DNA of 64,000 bases from Schistocerca nitens. Its lineage: Eukaryota > Arthropoda > Insecta > Orthoptera > Acrididae. Made by a program: the position numbers and the translations under genes. Shown piece after piece: positions 11,612-21,387 of the stretch. Each line of letters begins with the position of its first letter. The stretch's first letter is position 1. The notes beneath the pieces were generated by a model, which saw only the letters and a list, made by a program, of their open reading frames with translations, was not told where the DNA came from and did not search any database. The stretch lies in contig NC_064614.1 of the NCBI RefSeq assembly GCF_023898315.1, positions 379,563,348 through 379,627,347 of the forward strand, read 5' to 3'.

Positions 11612-12130
11612 GAATGATGACTTCTGAACAATGCATAAAAATGGTTTGTAACTGGCCAATGAGTGCCAATGATTACTATAATTAGATGAATTATGTAAAT
11701 ACTATGCCATTAATTAACTCTTGTTTTAAATGATCACTTCTGAATAATGCATAAAAATGGTTTGTAACTGACCAATGAGTGCCAATGGTTACTATAATTA
11801 GATGAATTATGTTAATGCTATGCCATTAATTAACTCCTGTTTTGAATGATGACTTCTGAACAATGCATAAAAATGGTTTGTAACTGGCCAATGAGTGCCA
11901 ATGATTACTATAATTGGATGAATTATGTAAATACTATGCCATTAATTAGCTCTTGTTTTGAATGATCACTTCTGAATAATGCATAAAAATGGTTTGTAAC
12001 TGCCCAATGAGTGCCAATATTTCGTGTAATCAGATAACTTATGAATGATGTACTGTAATACTCCACACATAGTACAGAAATGTTTAGTAACTAGGCAATG
12101 AGTGCCAACAATTACTCAAATCGGTTGATA
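11612..12130 (+). repeat. 116-bp tandem repeat with alternating monomers
   Basis: Unit starts GAATGATGACTTCTG. Starts at 11612, 11728, 11844 and 11960 are each exactly 116 bases apart. Copies 1 and 3 share GATGACTTCTGAACAATGC, copies 2 and 4 share GATCACTTCTGAATAATGC, so the true period is a 232-bp dimer. A diverged, shortened fifth unit begins near 12043, and a diverged unit precedes the array near 11440. Confidence 0.9.
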
Positions 12131-12567
12131 GACTAGTGGAATTCTCTATGATGACTAGCATAAGACTTAATGTCCTTCACCTTCTGACCGAATTACCAGA
12201 AATTACTGCAATATCAGTTTGTCCTGTCTATCCTCATGATCATGGAACACTACATTTGGTTTTTGCACTAATTCTACGTTGGTGTACCTTACAGGAATGT
12301 GGTGTTGACACATCATACTGTCCACGACCTTGAACGATGGAAATGTTATTATGGACCCACTGTTTGGTGCACCTAATCTACTACCAAAATGATAACATTG
12401 AATATTAATACGACATTTCAGTGTCTTGGCTACACTGATTCATACTTCAGGGAAGAGAACTTCAGATTGTCTCACTTGGTGTTGTGCTTCTGTAGAAAGA
12501 TATGGACTTTCAGTGCAGCTACGTGCAACCTACTGTGCTACAACCATGATGCAATCCTTCCCTTTCC

Positions 12568-12587
12568 TATCCTAGTTCTTGTAAAAT

Positions 12588-12654
<67 letters not shown>

Positions 12655-12812
12655 ACATATATATGTATGTATATATACAGTGCGTGTGCACTTTATGTCA
12701 TTTATTAATATGTTTTGTACTCATTGCGTATCCTAGTTCTTGTAAAATAGTAAAAAAAACGAAAATATATACAATGCGTGTGCACTTTATGTCATTTATT
12801 ATTATGTTTTGT
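12568..12812 (+). repeat. Duplicated segment with a (TA)n expansion in copy 1
   Basis: TATCCTAGTTCTTGTAAAAT begins at 12568 and again at 12729, and the sequence GCGTGTGCACTTTATGTCAT follows in both. Copy 1 contains a (TA)n tract at about 12590-12650 with impure extension to 12678. Copy 2 has a short A-rich stretch there instead. Confidence 0.85.
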
Positions 12813-13309
12813 GAACTTGGAGTTGGAGTGACTGCGTAGGATGGATATAGGGTCCCATATTGGTTTGATTTCTGTTGATGCTATCGATAGGCGGGACTAC
12901 ACTAGGCATGGCCTTCACCTCAATAGGAAAGGGAAGGGAAAATTGTCTGGGTTGATTGCAGAAAACTTAAGGGGGTACACTGGCACAAGTGGTAAAATAC
13001 CAGTGGTCACAGGTGTCAGAGGGATGCCTTTTTTAGGATAGGGAAGGGGGAAAGAAAACGAGTTTTAAGAGAGATTGGCAGACACACTCAGTTTGAGAAA
13101 ACAGATGAACAGGAGTCAGATTTTATCATACAGCCTCCATTTAAACAATGTTTAACAGAAAGAAATCAGAAACTGCCAGTTCATCTTCGCCAAAGCAGTT
13201 ACAATCCCATTAGTATGCAGTATCAGTTATCTTTATTACACCAGAACATTCCGGGACTTAGAAATAAAGTTGATGAACTACTCATTTGTATCGACGAAAT
13301 GAATTCATC
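12811..13309 (+). pseudogene. LINE fragment: end of SGNH-esterase-like ORF1 and start of endonuclease ORF
   Basis: The frame from 12841 carries TRHGLHLNRKGKGKLSGLI, the C-terminal signature of the SGNH/GDSL-like domain found in ORF1 of some CR1/Jockey-type LINEs. An in-frame TGA lies at about 12829. A one-base shift in the T6 run near 13029-13034 moves the reading to a frame that continues to 13309 and contains QYQLSLLHQNIPGLRNK, the typical start of an AP-like endonuclease. The fragment stops abruptly at 13309, where the 659-bp repeat begins, in the first few residues of the endonuclease. The related element at 32820-34960 has the same GLHL motif. Confidence 0.7.
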
Positions 13310-13968
13310 TAAAACTCTCGTAATAATAATCTTCCTCATAAAAAGTAACTTTTAACAACCATTCATTTCAATTTAAAGAATTTACTAATTTCTCCCATCC
13401 ATGATCATCCCGATTATTGCAATAGAAAAATCAGTTGCTTCCTTTCATAAATGACACATAGGTCGGCCAGCCTTGCACAGAGCTGTGCCGGAAAAATCTA
13501 TTGTAAGAGCAGATATATCCGGCGACTTCATTGAGGTAAGAATTTTTCCTTTTTTATTCAGAATGATCTTTCAGGGCCATGACGCAGCACTGCTGTCGTC
13601 CAAAATTTACCAGGTTAAATTCACAGTGAATTACTGAAAAGTCATAAGTGAGCGACAATTTAATTGAGAGGTTAGTTACATTGTTTTATTACCAGGTTAC
13701 TGAATTTTTTTTTATTGGGACGTTACACTGAATGTGAACGACATAATTATAATTTTTACTGTTGAGAGGTTTAGGAATTTTTCTGTTTTGAGGTTACGCT
13801 AAATGTGAATGAATTTTGAGCTTAGATTAAATCAGAAATAATTTTGTGTGGAGGTTAATGAGAAAGAATTTTGTAGGGAGGTTACAAATGTGAAAGAATT
13901 TTGTGGGGAGGTTACACTAAATTAGAATTATATTCATACTCATATTATTTATTATATTTTGTGGGGAG
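13310..13968 (+). repeat. 659-bp direct repeat, copy 2 (LTR-derived)
   Basis: Same sequence as 2771-3429 without net indel. Its left edge is fused to LINE coding sequence, not to the retrotransposon tail. Its right edge continues GTTAC and then enters Tc1-like transposase sequence at about 13974. It therefore looks like a 5'-truncated LTR. LTR ends normally show TG...CA and a 4-6 bp host duplication; neither is visible. Confidence 0.8.
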
Positions 13969-13973
13969 GTTAC

Positions 13974-14510
13974 AAGCTAAGCATCATGGAGCCTATTGCG
14001 CACAGTTTGAGTCGTAACATGACGTCCTGTGGCTGCACGAAAAGCATTATTCAACATGATGGCGTTGCTGTCAGGGTTCTTGCATGGGTAGCGGTCATCC
14101 ACAGCAGTAGTAGCTCTTGAGCGGCCTGAGCGAAGCATGTCATCGACAGTTCCTGGCCGGTCGGGGTGGCCGAGCGGTTCTAGGAGCTACAGTCTGGAAC
14201 CGCGCGACCGCTACCGTCGCAGGTTCGAATCCTGCCTCGGGCATGGTTGTGTGTGATGTCCTTAGGTTAGTTAGGTTTAAGTAGTTCTAAGTTCTAGGAG
14301 ACTGATGACCTGAGAAGTTAAGTCCCATAGTGTTCAGAGCCATTTGAAACATTTGACAGTTCCTGTCTCTCTGCATCTCCTCCATGTCCGAACAGCATCG
14401 CTTTGGTTCCCTCCGAGACGCCTGGACATTTTCCTTGTTGAAAGCCCTTCTTGGCACAAAGTAATAATGCGGACGAGATCGAACGATTAACTTCTTAATG
14501 GCACCTTTGT
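13974..14510 (-). pseudogene. Tc1-like transposase N-terminal region, split by a SINE
   Basis: Reading the minus strand and skipping the SINE at 14156-14354, the frame gives LVRIITLCQEGLSTRKMSRR, then GNQSDAVRTWRRCRETGT, and after the SINE DDMLRSGRSRATTAVDDRYP and further HTH-like sequence to about 13977, where a TAG interrupts. Paired helix-turn-helix segments followed by a GRPR-like linker are characteristic of Tc1-like transposases. The catalytic domain is missing because the 659-bp repeat abuts at 13974. No start codon is assigned. One target-site copy is intact on each side of the SINE. Confidence 0.7.
14156..14354 (+). mobile_element. tRNA-derived SINE, family 1, inserted in the Tc1-like remnant
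   Basis: Begins GGCCGGTCGGGGTGGCCGAG, B-box-like GGTTCGAATCC at about 14222-14232, body ending GAGCCATTTGAAACATTT. An exact 10-bp target duplication, GACAGTTCCT, lies at 14146-14155 and 14355-14364. Same body as the SINE at 2208-2409, in the opposite orientation. Confidence 0.9.
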
Positions 14511-14529
14511 TTCGACCTGCCGACATGTC

Positions 14530-15560
14530 ACATTGTGACAGTTTTGATACAGTTTTATGATGAACACGTTAACATCGGCTTTATATGCGTTGCGGGTTAT
14601 CACGACCGACCTAATCACTAACACGCAGTGATTTCGACGGGCGTAGCAGGGTACTCCCCGAATGAAATCTGACGTCTTAGTGTCAGATTGTTTTACACAG
14701 GAGAAAGTTGGACCCACACACGTGTAAATCATTCAGAGCAGTTAACAAAATGTTTGCGGTTAGAATAATGTGTAGTTTCTGAAATAAAAAATTGGCGTTG
14801 ATTTACATTGGCCCTCCAACGTTGAAGTGATATTTTGCTGGATCCCTCCCCCAGATCAGTTCTAGTGTCCGAGTCCACCAGTCGGATTTGACCAACGACG
14901 TAATCGCTCCGTTTATAAGGGGCTCCCAAAATCGGATTTCGTAAACCGATTTCCCAATACCTCTTCTGGGTGGCCATGTAAACACCTCAAAACCGATTCT
15001 GGAAATCCGCTTTTGTTGCCAGTTTACCAATTTCGCAATCGATTTTCGCTCCCATGTAAACGCAACCGGTTTCGAAACGTGCTTGGGCTGTCAGGCCTCG
15101 TCTTGTTTTTACAAAATTTCTGCTAATATGGACGTAGTGGTTCCTTGTACAGTGAAGGATAAGCAGAAATGTTAGACTGAAGCTGTTTACACATCGTGTA
15201 AATGAAGACAAATAGCGATTGTAGTGACTAAATTACAAACTGTAAGAGCTGCTGTCCAGGTGCCATATTTAACTGGGCTCGCAAATCCGCTTCAGGTGTT
15301 CGCAGGTAAACGCGAAATGCAAAAACGATCTCCCAAATTCGGATTTCGTCTTCCGGAAGATGTGTCGCATATAAACATAGTGAATTAGGGTTCGGCAAAT
15401 AATGCTCGCGTTCGAACAGGCCCGAGATTTTCCTATACGCTGCAGCGTTAGATGCAGTATCGAGTTTGTTCGAACTTCGACGTGACATTTGACCCAAGCG
15501 GCACGAGTGTAAGAGGTACGCAAGAAACTACGAGAGAGCCGCAACAATAAACTATAGCTC
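14530..15560. repeat. Unclassified repeat-like region with recurring ATGTAAAC motifs
   Basis: Between about 14890 and 15380 the words CATGTAAAC (two), AAACCGATT (two) and CGGATTTCGT (two) recur on the plus strand at irregular spacing. Several overlapping minus-strand ORFs of 70-90 codons exist, but none matches a family I know and they overlap in different frames. It may be the end of a non-autonomous DNA element. Confidence 0.3.
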
Positions 15561-16291
15561 CGCTTAAAATGTGACAGTTTCGTAAAACGCGAGAGGAAAC
15601 AGCATTAAATACTACTACTGCAGAAACTCCTGTTGTGTTTGAACAATTTTTCAATACGAGTTCTCATATGGTCTAAAAAGAAAAACATTTATGCTGAGTT
15701 TTAAGTAAAGGTAACAGACAAGGGTGAAAATGTTGTTCTCCAAAAAATAATACTTGACTGAATCCAGTATAAAGTTTTATTTGTTAATGAGGGACGGTAA
15801 TGATTTACAAATGAGCTGTTCAGTCCCTGTTCACTTATTAGAATAACAGATAAAAACGTTACCAGATTTGAAAAGAAGACGGCAACATTCAGATGAAACA
15901 ATCAGGGCACGTAATTAAGAATTAATGGCGAACAAACGAAATAGATCTAAAGAGACTAATTTTATTGCGAGAATGAATTACTCTGGCAAGACCTGTCTTT
16001 GAGGCAGTACTATCAGACGTCACTAGATCCCGAGACGATCGAAATCTCGAAAAGTTGACAGAATCTGATTTCAATTTTTCATTTATTTATTATTTGTTGT
16101 TGACACGCATGATCTGCGCCCTAGTAACTATTTCAGACCGTTTTCACGATTATTTTTATTATTGAAATCCGTGGTGCATTAAAAATGCTAAGACAGGCCG
16201 TTGCGATTGTACCAATAAGTGCACTACATCGCAGACCGATCAATAGATCGTGCAGAGCCGGAAAATTTCCCGAACTGTGACGTAAACCATT
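15561..16291. other. Non-coding stretch
   Basis: AT-rich, no recognisable coding or repeat structure. Confidence 0.4.
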
Positions 16292-16397
16292 CGGGCATGG
16301 ATGTGTGTGATGTCCTTAGGTTAGTTAGGTTTAAGTAGTTCTAAGTCTAGGGGACTGATGACCTCAGACGTTAAGTTCCATAGTGTTTAGAGCCATT
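16292..16397 (+). mobile_element. SINE family 1, 5'-truncated
   Basis: Starts at CGGGCATGGATGTGTGTGAT, just 3' of where the B box would be, and runs to GAGCCATTTTTT. The tRNA-like head is missing, so it lacks the pol III promoter. No target duplication could be found. Confidence 0.8.
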
Positions 16398-16586
16398 TTT
16401 TCGATCGAACAGTTCGAGTGGCGTTCAAACACGGCCGTATACATAATGCGTGCTTTCATTTTGTTTATTTCGCATATTGTAGTAGTGGATGTTGAGGGTT
16501 GTCACTAGATGCCCTTCTTGGGCGCATACGAGCATATTTAAAAATTTAAATTTAATGTTCACTCTTTCGTCCCCTCTCTCCCCACG

Positions 16587-16607
16587 CCCCCCCCCCCCCC
16601 CGCACCC

Positions 16608-16649
<42 letters not shown>
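16587..16649. repeat. C tract followed by (CA)n
   Basis: A run of 15 C residues (16587-16601) is followed by GCACCCCTA and (CA)n from 16610 to 16649. Confidence 0.95.
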
Positions 16650-16650
<1 letters not shown>

Positions 16651-17340
16651 TCTGCGCTCACGTCATTAACGATAGTCCCCTTAGAAGAATTTTAAGGAAA
16701 TGCTTTTCATCCCAGATGAAAGGAATTTAGATAATTTTTCTTTGCGATTAGTCTCTAAAATTTTGTCTGTTTTAGCGCTCATTTGAAGTCAGAGTGATTA
16801 ACAACCAAAGACATCGCAAAAAATGAATGAGTAATCACAAATAAAATGCATTATCAGGTGATATGAGAATATATGAAATTAGATCCGAGTGTTGAGCTAT
16901 TGTCCAAATGATATGCATCGTACGCAACTTCTGCAGCAATAATATTTTTCACAATATTGCTATATTGGTATTTCACAATTTATTTACTTATGTACACAGC
17001 GAGTTCTGTGTTGGAACCACTCAGAGCGGTGCTAATGTTTATTTATTTATTTATTCACCCGTAAACAAATTTCTTTGTATGGATGTCGTCATTATACATA
17101 CATGTCTATATTATTTTGTCATATAAGGTAATAAAATACAAGCTACATATAATAAATTCATTATATATATATATATATTACACACACAATTTATCATTGA
17201 ACTACATAATGCAGAAGAACCTGCCTCAATCAAAAGCAATATATCACAAGACTCCTCTAATACCTGTATGAGTAAATTACAATCTAATATGTCCACTTTA
17301 TAATTTTTTAACCTGATTATTTATTTATGCCAATTTTATG
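16650..17340. other. Non-coding, low-complexity patches
   Basis: Contains (ATTT)n at 17041-17056 and (TA)n at 17161-17178. The right end may be the 3' untranslated part of the LINE that follows on the minus strand. Confidence 0.4.
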
Positions 17341-17354
17341 CTGCATGAATTCTC

Positions 17355-18030
17355 TCATCGAGTGAAAACTATTTTTAATAAATATTCTTTAAGGAATGCT
17401 TTAAATTTACAGAGTTCCTTTATGCTTTTGATTTCTTTTGGCAGTTTATTGTATATCTTGACACCTTGGTAAAACATAGTGATTTGGGTTTTAGTTTTAT
17501 TCATTCTGTCTAGGTACAAGCAATTACTGTTTCTGGTTTGGTGATCATGTATGCAGCTGTTTGCTAAGTATTGCTCAATATTTTTGTGAATAAAAACTGT
17601 AGTTTGCAAGATATATTCACTTGGGATTGTCAGAATACCCCACTTTTTAAATAGCTCACCGCAGTGTGCTCTTTTGTGACTCTTGTTCATTATTCTGATG
17701 GCTCGTTTTTGGAATCTGAACACATGTTTCACATTTTGGGCATTTGCACCCCAGAATATTATGCCGTAACTTATTATAGAATGTATGTGTGTAAAGTATG
17801 TCATTCTCTGGCATGAACTATTGCACACAGTGACTAATATTCGTAAGGCATAGCATGCTGTGCTAATTTTTTTTCCCAAGCATCCTAATATGTTCATCCC
17901 ATTTTAATTGTTGATCAACATACATACCCAAAAATTTTGTGCTGGATACACACTCTGCAGTTTCATTTTGAACTTAAAGTTTTGTCATATTCGGTTTTTT
18001 CTTTATATAGAAGTTTATGTTATTAGTCTT
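17355..18030 (-). pseudogene. LINE reverse transcriptase, C-terminal remnant
   Basis: A 180-codon minus-strand ORF (17897-17355) has YFTHIHSIISYGIIFWG and FQKRAIRIMNKSHKRAHCGE followed by YNKLPKEIKSI: the thumb and C-terminal region of a CR1/Jockey-type ORF2. Upstream (17898-18030), in a different frame, STKFLGMYVDQQLKWDEHI is readable, the segment that directly precedes it. The frames are joined at a run of eight A residues (minus strand) near 17872-17880, so a homopolymer indel split the ORF. The RT active site is not present. The stop at 17355 may be the natural end. Confidence 0.8.
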
Positions 18031-20270
18031 CTTCCAAAACAGTATAGATGGACAATGTGTTTTGTTCTCTCATGTACCACTGGTAGGGGCGCGTGTTACG
18101 TAACATGGATAGGTTCCCATTTAAAACAATCACATTTTTCGTTTTTCGCAACCAATGATTTTGGGGAACTGCACTGTTACCACAAGTTGTACCTCGTTTC
18201 ACTATCCGGCGCTAGATGGGACTACAGGATGCGAAAGTTGTTCATTCACACTAATGCCGGTAGATGGCAGACTATTACACTAGCACAACGATATTGAGTG
18301 ACGTCCATGTGTTATTGTGTTTACAGATAGGTAAATACGCGGGGAAACATCATTGCTTCAGCGTGTAATAATCAGCTCTGACGTGTTTCGGTAAGTTGGA
18401 GATATTGTGTATGCTATTCAGTGTATATTTATGCCTTCATCAACGTAATGTTGCTGAAGTCCTCCAGTATTAATTGCCGAATGCACCTGAACAAGTTGCA
18501 ACCATAAACTGCAGCTAATATGTCCGCGATTTTCGTGATTTATTAAAACGCCGGCTATTTGATCCTGTATCAAACCTTGGCAAGAGTTGCCTCATGTATG
18601 GGATGCACCTATTGCAATATGGAAGTGTGATGTGTTCAGTACTCCCTTAATGACAGTCGGCTTTGCATTACGTTATTCTGATTTTAGCTATTCGAGAATT
18701 TTTGCTGTTGTGCAATGGGCATCTTCTCCAAGTAATGTAATGTTAAGATGGGATCCTCGTCGTTCATCTAATAGATGTCAGGTTTTTGCATAATGAATCG
18801 CCTCATTACTGTTGCTAAACGTAGATTTTAAAGAGAAGCTAAATGTTCCTTTGCGAATTGGCTGCCCGTTTTATACGCTTAGCCAGTCATACAAATTAAG
18901 TTTCCAGTATAAAAATGTAAGAAAGTAACCAGGGTTATACTGCGCACGAATTGTGTGTTGTGAGACAAAGTGTATTCCTTTTTCTTTCTTCCTAGCGATG
19001 GATCAGGTTGCACTGTGTTTTGTAGCAAATCCTTGAAACCATACTTTGTATTACATAAAATATTTGATTCACTTCCACATATTTTATGTAAAAGGCACTG
19101 TTATTGATTTGAATGACGGAATGAACACAAATAAGTCAATGTCTTACATGCGGATGGGATAAAATTATTTGATGTTTTCATACTACTCAATCATGTTTGG
19201 TTCATTTCGTTGGTTTATGTGGAAATTCAGAGTTTTAGCTGCCACATGTTATCACTGGTAGCCCTATCGTTTTCTAACAAACAGCAGTTATTTTTCATAT
19301 TGTATGTTTCCTAAAACCAATGTCAGTTTCGTCAATGCCTCATTCTCTATAGGTCTGTCTATAACAGAAATAAGGAAACATTTTGTTTTTCTAGATAGAA
19401 CTGAAACTAACATTCTTATTACATGTCCTGAATGATAAGCATTTCTTATACTGTAAAATCTGATCATTGAATTATTCTCACCTATGTATGCCTTTCAGAA
19501 TCAGATAAATGTTATAAGACACCATTACATAATGAATAAAATTCAAACTTTTTCCCTAGTTTTTTGCAACAATGTGGTAGGTTTCTAGCATCAAGGAGGG
19601 ACATTTCTATGCAAAATACAATTATGTGGTACTGTTGTTTCAAATTATCATTCTCAAGATCATAGAACAGAACAAGCATTATTCAAATTATTTCATTGTT
19701 ATTAGTTCAGCTTTTTCTGGTATAGCATTAGGCAATAAATTTTAAAAAGAAACATTGCAGTAACATCCTATATTTCACCACAATAGAATGAATGAATGAA
19801 TACAGAGTCTATCTATACAATAAGGTTTGTTTGCAGAGTCAGCAACGATTTGTTTTGTTTTGTGCATCAGTTTATTCAAATACAGTAACAACTATCAGCG
19901 CTTTTTCTTTCCCCGTTTCAGAGCAGTGCTGTTGGGAGCAGAGGAAGCAAGCTCCAACCATATACTGTATAAGATAGCTGGAAGTGGAAGGATTTAACTT
20001 CATCTCCTCCTCAAACAAGAGATGTGTAACCTGTTTTTTGTGCTTTATACTGGTAGCTGATCAAATAAAATAGTTATGCAGGGAAAAAATATTTTTTTTT
20101 TTTTTTTTTTGTCCCTTCCACCAAAGCTTAAACTGTTGGTGACGTAGAACACATATAACACAATATCCATTTATACACAAGCTACGCAACATAAACTACA
20201 ATTAATGGAAGACAGCATTTAGCAACAGTGCTGTGTTTTCCATTGTGTCTATTGTTATTTGGTGGTATAT
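18031..20270. other. No gene recognised
   Basis: 18050-18400 is less AT-rich than its surroundings, contains several CG dinucleotides, and has a good splice-donor match TTCGGTAAGTTGG with GT at 18391. No ORF supports an exon. The remainder is AT-rich with (GAAT)n at 19788-19800 and a T run at 20092-20110. Confidence 0.35.
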
Positions 20271-20274
20271 ATTA

Positions 20275-21290
20275 GTGAAAACACTAAAAGTCAAGACTTA
20301 GATAAGATCTCTGTATGGTGTAAAAATTGGCAGTTGACCCTAAAAATGAAAAGTGTGAGGTCATCCACATGAGTGCTAAAAGTAATCCATTTAACTTCGG
20401 TTACACTATGAAAATCAATCAAATGTGAAGGCTGTAAATCCAATTAAATATCTCGGGATTACAATTACGAACCATTTAAAGTGGAAAGAACACACACAGA
20501 AGGTATAGTGGGGAAGGTGAAACAATGACTGCATTTTATTGTTAGAACACTTAGAAGGCAAAACAGATATGCTCAGGAGACTGCCTACACTATGCTTGTC
20601 CATTCTCTTTTGGAGTGCCGAGCGAGGTGGCGCAATGGTTAGCACACTGGACTCGCATTCGGGAGGACGATGGTTCAATCCCGTGTCTGGTCATCCTGAT
20701 TTGGGTTTTCCATGATTTCCCTAAATCACTCCAGGCAAATGCCGGGATGGTTCCTTTGAAAGGGCACGGCCGATTTCCTTCCCTGTCCTTCCCTAATCCA
20801 ATGAGACCGATGACCTCGCTGTTTGGTCTCTTCCCCCAAACAATCCAATCCAATCTTTTGGAGTATGGATGCCTGGTGTGGGATCCTTACCACATAGTAT
20901 TAACAAAGTACACTGAGAAAGTTCAAAGGAGGGTAGCACATTTTGTATTAGCAAGGAATATTTAAGAGAGAGTTGCCATGGACATGATAAAGGATTTGGG
21001 GTGGACTTCTTTAAGACAAAGGTATTTTTCATTGTGGTGGTATCTTCTCATGAAATTTCAGTCACCAACTTCCTCCTCTGAAAGCAAAAATATTTTTCTA
21101 ATGCCGACCTACATTGGGAGAAATGAACAGCAGATTAAAATAATGGAAATCAGAGCTTGCACAGAAAGATATAAGTGTTGATTTCTTCTGCATTCTGTTA
21201 GAGAGTAGGATAACAGAATTATTGTGAAGGTGGTTCGATGAACCCTCCGCCAGGCACTGAAGTGTGGTTTGCAGAGTAGCCATGTAGATG
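20275..21290 (+). pseudogene. LINE reverse transcriptase C-terminal part, split by a SINE
   Basis: Readable in pieces: KISVWCKNWQLTLKM, then KYLGITITNHLKWKEHT, and across the SINE (using one copy of the target site) LVHSLLEYGCLVWDPYH, then EKVQRRVAHFVLARN and MDMIKDLGWTSLRQRY. This is the C-terminal half of a CR1/Jockey-type ORF2. Several stops and shifts interrupt it. It ends with a 3' part containing GCCATGTAGATGCAGAG, close to the 16-bp target site of RTE copy A. Confidence 0.85.
20616..20853 (+). mobile_element. SINE family 2, inserted in the LINE
   Basis: Begins TGCCGAGCGAGGTGGCGCAA, has the B-box-like GGTTCAATCCC, and ends in CAAACAATCCAATCCAA. The exact 10-bp target duplication TCTTTTGGAG is at 20606-20615 and 20854-20863. 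Same family and orientation as 5428-5670. Confidence 0.9.
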
Positions 21291-21350
21291 CAGAGCCCAA
21301 AAGGAAGGAAACTAAAGTACAGCAGATATTGCATTGATATTGCTTACTGA

Positions 21351-21356
21351 TATTGC

Positions 21357-21387
<31 letters not shown>

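Larger units (their letters stand above)
9714..12567 (+). other. Non-coding 3' region of the Ty3/gypsy element
   Basis: About 2.8 kb of AT-rich DNA with no env-like or other coherent ORF. It contains two sets of internal repeats described separately (10479-10640 and 11612-12130). I could not identify a polypurine tract. Confidence 0.5.
2771..13968 (+). mobile_element. Ty3/gypsy-type LTR retrotransposon, degraded
   Basis: Order on the plus strand: LTR-derived repeat, gag with coiled coil, Q/N-rich nucleocapsid-like region, aspartic protease, reverse transcriptase, RNase H, zinc-finger plus DDE integrase, a 2.8-kb non-coding tail with tandem repeats, a LINE fragment, and a second copy of the repeat. 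Protease-RT-RNase H-integrase order defines Ty3/gypsy. No envelope-like ORF was seen. Gag and integrase contain stops and shifts, and a SINE sits in gag, so the copy cannot move by itself. The outer limits are uncertain: the LINE piece at 12811-13309 shows that the region between tail and second repeat is rearranged. Confidence 0.7.

Noticed and set aside
9714-12567. Envelope gene that would make the element errantivirus-like
   Set aside because: No ORF with signal peptide or transmembrane segment in the region after integrase.
12590-12678. CRISPR-like or regulatory array
   Set aside because: Plain (TA)n microsatellite in a eukaryotic genome. No regularly spaced repeat with unique spacers was seen anywhere.
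12389-12736. 115-codon ORF with a long alternating Ile-Tyr stretch
   Set aside because: It is (TA)n translated; no domain, and it lies in a duplicated non-coding segment.
14803-15547. Cluster of 75-92-codon minus-strand ORFs
   Set aside because: They overlap one another in different frames, show no known motif and lie in a repeat-like region.
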